This document shows positions 41,413-46,558 of a DNA stretch of 46,558 bases, one piece after another. Below the pieces are notes generated by a model. The model was not told the origin of the DNA. It searched no databases and worked only from the letters and a program-made list of their open reading frames with translations. Made by a program: the position numbers and the translations under genes. The DNA comes from Bacillota bacterium (GTDB lineage: Bacteria; Bacillota; Clostridia; Lachnospirales; Lachnospiraceae): NCBI GenBank assembly GCA_023412855.1, contig JAEZRJ010000034.1:1-46558 (forward strand), written 5' to 3'. How positions within the stretch are numbered: the first letter of the stretch is position 1; the number at the start of each line of letters is the position of its first letter.

Positions 41413-41524
41413 GAACAAAAGTGTGCACACCCCCGCGGCCAAATACTTTAACAGCACAGCTTTTGTTCCGCGCGCGTAGCTGCGCATCTATCTTTCTTTA
41501 ATAGGAGCACTTTCCTAATTAAAG
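41413..41524. repeat. interspersed structured repeat, copy 2 (with hairpin)
   Basis: The core 41413-41491 matches copy 1 at 35808-35891 nearly base for base apart from a short stretch in the middle and a four-base gap. It is followed by a stem (41496-41506 with 41513-41524, one bulge) at the same place as in copy 1. The arms read CTTTAATAGGA here and TTCAGTAATAG in copy 1, with both partner strands changed to match. The element fills most of the gap between the GT2 and GT4 genes, and no gene is seen in it. Confidence 0.8.
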
Positions 41525-41553
41525 CACAAAGCCTTATCCTGCACGGATTGTTC

Positions 41554-42354
41554 CTATCGCTTGTATACAAGCGCTTTCAACTTGTTATATATATGAGCCG
41601 TCGCTTTGTTTCGGGAAATCCACGTTCTGAGCGAAGCGAGAGATAGCATCATCAAGATGCGGTATTTTAATATCTGTCCATCCGACATATATTTCTGTAC
41701 GATTTCCCTATGCTCTATCTCGGATCTCTTTCTATTTTCCTTCGTCTCGGAAAAGCCGCCGCCCTCATAATCAGCAATCAGCATCGGCATATATACCGTA
41801 TCGGCTTTCCCCTCAAAAAAACACCAGAGGAAATGCTCGTAATCCGCCCTTACAAGATATCTTAAATCAAATCCCTTTTGTCTTATAAGCTCTGCCGAAT
41901 AGAAGCAGGCTTGATGGCAGGGAACATTTCTATAACACCCGAAGGCGTCCATATGGGGATTGGAACTTACCCTTTCTCCCGTTACCCTTTCCTTGATATC
42001 ACCATAAAAAATGACATTTTTCCGATCCTGATGTTCCTCTATTTGCTCCGCAACTCTTCGAAGCACATCCTCGCTGTAAAAAGCATCTCCGCAGTTTAAA
42101 AAGTAAACATAATCTCCCTTTACTTCCTCTACTGCCTGGTTCATCGCATCGTATATCCCCGTATCCCTCCGTCGATACACCCTTATCCTCTCATCTGCAG
42201 GAAGCGCCTCTACCGAACCGTCCTTAGAAAGTCCGTCCTTTACGATTATTTCATAGCCGGCGTATGTCTGCCGCTGAATATTTTCAATTGCTGCTTTCAG
42301 CCTTTCGCCTTCGTTCAGGCAGACCACCACGATGCTGAACCTTATCCGTCCCAT
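41554..42354 (-). CDS. GT2 family glycosyltransferase, WcaE-like
   Basis: A 266-residue GT-A enzyme: FSIVVVCLNEGERLKAAIENI, EIIVKDGLSKDGSVEAL, and RRRDTGIYDAMNQAVEEVKGDYVYFLNCGDAF. The GIYDAMN and FLN-x-GD motifs are those of the WcaE-type subgroup of GT2, which lacks the classical DxD. The start at 42354 has AGGAG six bases upstream; an ATG at 42396 is in frame with a weaker site. A perfect 16-base palindrome (CGCTTGTATACAAGCG, 41558-41573) covers its last codons. Donor unknown. Confidence 0.82.
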   Translation of the reverse strand: MGRIRFSIVVVCLNEGERLKAAIENIQRQTYAGYEIIVKDGLSKDGSVEALPADERIRVYRRRDTGIYDAMNQAVEEVKGDYVYFLNCGDAFYSEDVLRRVAEQIEEHQDRKNVIFYGDIKERVTGERVSSNPHMDAFGCYRNVPCHQACFYSAELIRQKGFDLRYLVRADYEHFLWCFFEGKADTVYMPMLIADYEGGGFSETKENRKRSEIEHREIVQKYMSDGQILKYRILMMLSLASLRTWISRNKATAHIYNKLKALVYKR

Positions 42355-42405
42355 AAGCTCTCCTTTAATGCTGCTATTCACAGCTTTGCTGTTCATAGCC
42401 GCCTT

Positions 42406-43554
42406 TTAATTCATATCCGATAAAATGGGCACCATATCGTGAAATATAAACGTCTGGTACGGCAGCACCCGGATGCCGTCGTTCCCCGCCCTCATCAGAT
42501 AAATCGCAAAGTATCCCACCGCTGCCAGCACGATCGCCGCAGTGAAAAATTGCTTCTGCCTCTTATCCGGTATCCTGCTTACAATTGCAGGAAGGAAGAG
42601 AATCTGTGTTATGTTCAGATAATAACCGATTCTCGTTATAATAGGCAGGAAGGAGCAACACACATACAACACCAAAGCTCCCAAATTACAATAGAAATAA
42701 AAACGGTTCCTTTTACTATCCTTTACCGCATCTTTATAATACAGCAAAGCTAAAACGAGCACTCCTGTGCAGCGGAGTACGTTAAACCAGCTAACACCGC
42801 CCTCCAAATATTCCGTATCCTCATAAGAAGGATAGAGAAATACCACCACCTTTAAATAAAAATCCTGCAGAAAGAAAAAAGTGCTGCAAAACGCCGCCAT
42901 TAACGCAAGCTGCCACTTTTTCCAAGGAAGTGTGGCGAGAAAATACAAGGGGATAATTACCAGTAAAGATTTGTGGAAAGCAGCGCCTAAGAGCACAAGC
43001 AGAATAAACTTTCCCCATTCCTTTTTCAGCACATACTTTATGGAATACAAGGCCAGCGCAAGCGCGAAATAATAGCGCACCGTATTAAACGTATGAAAAT
43101 AAAAACCGAATGCCATGAATAAAAAAAAACTGAAGCCGAAGCTGTCGCTTTGCTCATACATGGCCTTCAGAAAGAAAAGAATCGTAAAAAATGCGAATAC
43201 GGCAAATACCAACAGGAAATTCTCATAACCCGAAACAGCGTACAACACCGTTACCAGCGCGTTAAATCCCACCTCCGTAGGTACATAATCATATGCCCCT
43301 ACTGCAATCAGATGCATGAACTCCACATACTTAGCGTAATCATTCCCTACATTCAATCTGCATGCGGACACTCCGAATAAGATGATAAAAATAGAAAACA
43401 GGCACAGCCCGTTCAAAGCCTGCTGCCTGCTCCATTTATTGTTTGGGAGATTATAATGTGAATTTCCCAAACAATGATTTATGCTACCTGGCATAACCTG
43501 CACCGCTCCTGCGAGCAGTATGGTAACCGCCGTAATCATTATATACAAAATCAT
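42406..43554 (-). CDS. epsG: EpsG-family polysaccharide polymerase
   Basis: A 382-residue membrane protein with about ten helices. SACRLNVGNDYAKYVEFMHL is the EpsG signature region (Arg, Gly-x-Asp-Tyr), and FHTFNTVRYYFALALALYSIKYV and FHKSLLVIIPLYFLA follow as in the family. EpsG proteins play the Wzy role in Gram-positive exopolysaccharide loci. The ATG at 43554 overlaps the upstream stop (ATGA) with AAGGGG upstream. A T9 run on the coding strand (43121-43129) inside SFFLF could slip. It is the polymerase of the first assembly block. Confidence 0.85.
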   Translation of the reverse strand: MILYIMITAVTILLAGAVQVMPGSINHCLGNSHYNLPNNKWSRQQALNGLCLFSIFIILFGVSACRLNVGNDYAKYVEFMHLIAVGAYDYVPTEVGFNALVTVLYAVSGYENFLLVFAVFAFFTILFFLKAMYEQSDSFGFSFFLFMAFGFYFHTFNTVRYYFALALALYSIKYVLKKEWGKFILLVLLGAAFHKSLLVIIPLYFLATLPWKKWQLALMAAFCSTFFFLQDFYLKVVVFLYPSYEDTEYLEGGVSWFNVLRCTGVLVLALLYYKDAVKDSKRNRFYFYCNLGALVLYVCCSFLPIITRIGYYLNITQILFLPAIVSRIPDKRQKQFFTAAIVLAAVGYFAIYLMRAGNDGIRVLPYQTFIFHDMVPILSDMN

Positions 43555-44324
43555 AATCTGCGAACCCCTTCCCGCATCCACTTATACGCCTGCTTCCAGC
43601 CAATTTCTTTACACATTTCCTTTTTATGCGCCAGAAGAAACCGCAGAGAAAAAGGAATCGCCATCCTTCCGTATAAATAGCGGTACAATACGCCCCTATC
43701 CTTAAAGAACTTCTCGTTATAGCCGTAAAACCACGTGGACTTTCTCTCTATCTCTTCTCCTATCACCACAGGAGAAGCATAAATGCGAAGTCCGGCCTTT
43801 AAGCAATCCCTTAGAAAAAGGCTGTCTTCTCCGTTACTGTATACGGCTCCCCCTCCGAAGAGAAGAGAAAAGCTCACATTCGCACTATGGAGCGCAGAGC
43901 GCCTCGCTGCAATGCTGTATGCCGGAAATCTTCCATAATTATACCAGCGGATTCTTTTTTCCTTTTCATTCCAATAGGTCCTCCTCGCCGGAGCCACCTT
44001 TACATTGAACAAAATAAGATCTGCGTCTTTCCTTTCCAGGAATTCTTTTTCTACTTTTTTCGCATATCCTGTATCGTATACAATATCTTCATCTGCAAAA
44101 ATGCAAATATCTCCGGCTGCACGCATAAGCGCTGTGTTTCTGCTAAGCCCTACCCCTCTTTCCTTCAAGCTGTAGCAACGCACCCGATGCCCCTTATGCC
44201 GGTATTCGTCATAGGAGAAGCTTTCGCACTGATTGACGACGACAGCCTCCGTTTCTATATTCATTTTCTCTGCCAGTGTCAGGACATCCTGATTCACTGC
44301 GGAAACCAACATCTGCAATTCCAT
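43551..44324 (-). CDS. GT2-like glycosyltransferase
   Basis: A 257-residue protein of GT-A type. The N-terminus (LQMLVSAVNQDVLTLAEKMNI) departs from the common GT2 start, but RGVGLSRNTALMRAAGDICIFADEDIVYDTGYAKKV includes the usual RN-x-A-L step and an acidic ADED in the place of DxD. GGGAVYSNGEDSLFLRDCLKAGLRIYAS is typical of the acceptor side. It overlaps epsG by four bases, a tight pairing. Donor and acceptor unknown. Confidence 0.78.
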   Translation of the reverse strand: MELQMLVSAVNQDVLTLAEKMNIETEAVVVNQCESFSYDEYRHKGHRVRCYSLKERGVGLSRNTALMRAAGDICIFADEDIVYDTGYAKKVEKEFLERKDADLILFNVKVAPARRTYWNEKEKRIRWYNYGRFPAYSIAARRSALHSANVSFSLLFGGGAVYSNGEDSLFLRDCLKAGLRIYASPVVIGEEIERKSTWFYGYNEKFFKDRGVLYRYLYGRMAIPFSLRFLLAHKKEMCKEIGWKQAYKWMREGVRRL

Positions 44325-44337
44325 CTCCGGCTCCAGT

Positions 44338-45435
44338 CTATTTCCTATTTTTATACCGCTTACACATATAATACTTTTTTAAAAAGCGAACGTCCGCTTC
44401 TACAATCAATATACCAATAACCGTGCAATCCTGTTTTTCCAGATTATTCAAGGCTCTTTCTACTAACTTCCCGTTTCCCCTGCCGTAGCGTACCGTCAAA
44501 AGAACTCCGTCCGTATTTCTGACAGCCTCATATACCTTGGGCGATTCCTCTGCAAGCTCTACCGGAATAATCCCGCAACTCTCCTCCAGCTCATTCGTAC
44601 TAAAGAGTTTCTCCATGGTAAACGCAGCATTCTTGGCATCCTCGCCGTTGTCCGCGCTCATAAGGGAAATCTTCTTTAAATTTTTGCATAAATAACTGTA
44701 ATTGGACAGAAATTCGCTTCCATAGCTTTGAAAAGTGCCTGATTCGCCGGACGTAAAGATGCCGACTGCGGGTATTCCAAATCGTTTCTTTGCATCCGCC
44801 TCCACATAAACGGAATCATCCAATATATAATATAAGGCCAAAGACAGCAAAACAACGATGAGCATAAGCACCACTCCCGTCACCGCCGCATTTACCGTAC
44901 GATCGTCCCATACGATTTGCTCGGGCTCTCCCGTGCTGTAAATCTCTATGCTTTGAAACAGCTCGTCCGTTTCTCCAAGATGCACCAGCGCGATCTGCAT
45001 AGCCCCCATAATCTGAGCCGCAAGCTCCGGCTGCTTTGCAGTTACCGTTACCGTAAGCAGGCGGATATCGGAAAGAATCTCCGCTTTGGTCGCGGCCGTC
45101 ACTTCCTCTCTGCTTATCTGCGCCGGCAGTTCTGCCATCGCATAGTCTAAAATAGGGTCCGTATCCAGCAAGTCGTTCCAAGTATAACCGTTATAGGAAA
45201 GTTCGTTAAAGTCTTCCGGCTCACAGTTGAAATTCAAGTATATTTTAGACACGGACTGATATTCCTTCTCCGGCGCAAATATAAGGTACGCAGCGAGATA
45301 AATTCCCACTCCCAAGACAGCTCCCAAAACAACTGCCGCCACAGCCAGCCATAGCTTACTCATAAACAGCAGAAACACTCTTTTCAAATCCATTTCTGCC
45401 CGCATATACCTTTCATTTTCCATCCTGCCAATCAT
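44338..45435 (-). CDS. Wzz/CpsC-like chain-length protein with decayed BY-kinase-like tail
   Basis: A 365-residue protein. Two membrane helices (about 27-52 and 183-205) bracket an outside domain (EKEYQSVSKIYLNFN ... SIEIYSTGEPEQ), as in Wzz/CpsC co-polymerases. The cytoplasmic remainder (about 215-365) follows the outline of the CpsD tyrosine kinase: ISLMSADNGEDAKNAAFTMEKL lies where Walker A should be, and NTDGVLLTVRYGRGNGKLVERAL and TVIGILIVEAD match the end of the fold. The Gly-Lys-Ser/Thr of Walker A and the Walker B Asp are missing, so kinase activity is unlikely. It sits between the priming transferase and the first GT. Confidence 0.75.
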   Translation of the reverse strand: MIGRMENERYMRAEMDLKRVFLLFMSKLWLAVAAVVLGAVLGVGIYLAAYLIFAPEKEYQSVSKIYLNFNCEPEDFNELSYNGYTWNDLLDTDPILDYAMAELPAQISREEVTAATKAEILSDIRLLTVTVTAKQPELAAQIMGAMQIALVHLGETDELFQSIEIYSTGEPEQIVWDDRTVNAAVTGVVLMLIVVLLSLALYYILDDSVYVEADAKKRFGIPAVGIFTSGESGTFQSYGSEFLSNYSYLCKNLKKISLMSADNGEDAKNAAFTMEKLFSTNELEESCGIIPVELAEESPKVYEAVRNTDGVLLTVRYGRGNGKLVERALNNLEKQDCTVIGILIVEADVRFLKKYYMCKRYKNRK

Positions 45436-45457
45436 ATTCCCTTCTCAATTTCACTTC

Positions 45458-46558
45458 TTATTTATCCTCTTCCTGCCTAATCGCCGTTATCTGCTTGTTG
45501 TCCACCCCTTCTGTGCTTTCTGCACGAAACAGTATCTTCAAGGTCAGCAGCATCAGTTTGATATCCAGCCATACGGTATAATTTTCAATATAAGCCAAAT
45601 CCAACTTCAATTTATCGTAGGGAGTCGTGTTGTATTTTCCATAAACCTGCGCATAACCCGCCAGTCCGGCTTTGACCTTCATCCGGTAAACAAATTCCGG
45701 CATTTCCTCTACATACTGAGCGATAATTTCAGGGCGCTCCGGCCTCGGGCCTATAAAAGACATCTCGCCCTTTAAAATATTAAACAATTGTGGCAGCTCG
45801 TCGATGCGCACTGCCCTGATAAATTTTCCTATCGGCGTAATCCTCGAATCGTTCTTCGCTGCCAGCCTGGCCACACCGTCCTTTTCCGCATCCACCCGCA
45901 TACTTCTGAACTTCATGATATAAAACTCTTCCTGATCCCTCGTACAGCGAACTTGCTTGTATAAAACGGGACCGTTGTCATACAATTTTATGATAAGTGC
46001 GGCAACGAGCATGATCGGAGAGGTAATCATAATCAAAAGCAGGGAACAGACAATATCTATTAATCTCTTTACCGCCCTCTGCTCCACCGTCAGGGAATAT
46101 TCCTTTGTAAGGAAAATAGGCGTATCGAAAAAGTGAAGCTGATCCGAGCCTTGGATGAGCACATCCGTAATCTTAGGCATCATATATACGCGGATGGATC
46201 TGCCGTAAAAAAATTTAAGAAGCTTGTTCCTTTCCTGAGTGGAAATATCCCAAAGAACAACTGCGTCATAGCGCTTCATCGCTTCTTCTTCGATGGCTGT
46301 TACACCTTCGCTGATATTCATGCATTTCACGATATTGAATTTATCTTTTCTGGTGGCGAATTTGCTCATAATATCGTCAATGGACCGCTCTCCGTATACT
46401 AACAGCATTTCCCGCGGCGGAAATACGCTGCGATAAAAAGTATTGCAAAAATACGTCCACACTCCGGATATCACGAACTGTATGGCTGTCACCTGCAGCA
46501 TAGGCCCTATCGGAGCCAACCAGTTTCTCATAAGGGAAATTTGAAAATAAGATATTAC
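45458..46558 (-). CDS. polyprenyl glycosylphosphotransferase (WcaJ/CpsE type), 5' end cut by window edge
   Basis: The frame is open to the last base, so at least 366 residues are present and the N-terminus lies outside; the ATG at 46531 is internal. A nucleotide-binding-like part (MLLVYGERSIDDIM ... AVVLWDISTQERNKLL) is followed by a membrane segment (IDIVCSLLLIMITSPIMLVAAL) and the catalytic domain: FYIMKFRSMRVDAEKDG, the Asp-Glu pair in RAVRIDELPQLFNILKGEMS, and SFIGPRPERPEI. Family members of about 460 residues carry four more N-terminal helices. It moves the first sugar phosphate onto undecaprenyl phosphate, and opens the visible part of the locus. Confidence 0.9.
   Translation of the reverse strand, partial: VISYFQISLMRNWLAPIGPMLQVTAIQFVISGVWTYFCNTFYRSVFPPREMLLVYGERSIDDIMSKFATRKDKFNIVKCMNISEGVTAIEEEAMKRYDAVVLWDISTQERNKLLKFFYGRSIRVYMMPKITDVLIQGSDQLHFFDTPIFLTKEYSLTVEQRAVKRLIDIVCSLLLIMITSPIMLVAALIIKLYDNGPVLYKQVRCTRDQEEFYIMKFRSMRVDAEKDGVARLAAKNDSRITPIGKFIRAVRIDELPQLFNILKGEMSFIGPRPERPEIIAQYVEEMPEFVYRMKVKAGLAGYAQVYGKYNTTPYDKLKLDLAYIENYTVWLDIKLMLLTLKILFRAESTEGVDNKQITAIRQEEDK

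Noticed and set aside
41558..41573. Perfect 16-base palindrome CGCTTGTATACAAGCG as an operator
   Set aside because: It lies within the last codons of a GT2 gene, has no promoter boxes nearby and was not found again in the window; chance is likely.

Overview
The window is one 46.5 kb block of cell-surface polysaccharide genes, all on the minus strand and therefore read from high to low coordinates. Strong Shine-Dalgarno sites, moderate GC, EpsG/GtrA/ABC-flippase gene content and families of short intergenic repeats suggest a Gram-positive Clostridia genome, most likely Lachnospiraceae. This is an inference from gene style; no rRNA or tRNA gene is present. I see no convincing plus-strand gene. 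Both window edges cut through genes: a priming sugar transferase at the right and a DUF2334 deacetylase-like protein at the left.

In transcription order: (1) 46558-36062, assembly core: WcaJ-type priming transferase, Wzz-like chain-length protein with a decayed kinase-like tail, three GT2 enzymes, an EpsG polymerase, two GT4 enzymes and a GT-C membrane enzyme. (2) 36061-35666, a 396-base leader holding a perfect palindrome over a promoter-like sequence, small hairpins, an interspersed repeat and a 16-base tandem array. (3) 35665-25942, a pseudaminic acid (Pse) block: pseB, pseC, a GT2, an aminotransferase-fold/PseG fusion, pseF, pseI, an ATP-grasp enzyme and a sialyltransferase-like GT. (4) 25697-13977, export and decoration: ABC flippase behind its own promoter, GtrA, an O-acyltransferase, wecE, a GNAT-GT2 fusion and three large membrane proteins. 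(5) 13934-1, a second assembly module behind another promoter: Wzy/ligase, PglF, PglE, PglC (bacillosamine-type), an ATP-grasp enzyme, GT4, WbpO and WbpP (GalNAcA-type), a membrane protein, a sugar N-formyltransferase and the deacetylase.

The most interesting theme is the number of separate routes to 4-amino sugars (UDP-QuiNAc4N by PglF/PglE, the Pse precursor by PseB/PseC, dTDP-Fuc4N by WecE) combined with unusual candidate N-acylating enzymes: two ATP-grasp ligases, a formyltransferase, and a GNAT fused to a lipid-phosphate glycosyltransferase. No hexapeptide PglD and no stand-alone PseH or WecD is present. I infer glycans carrying aminoacyl, formyl or acetyl groups on different amino sugars. 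A second theme is intergenic: three tiny insertions with perfect 8-base target duplications and GTTA/GTAA-type ends (IS66-like), one of which supplies the stop codon of pglE and one of which duplicates the stop of pseI; and two copies of a structured repeat whose flanking hairpins differ in sequence but keep their pairing.
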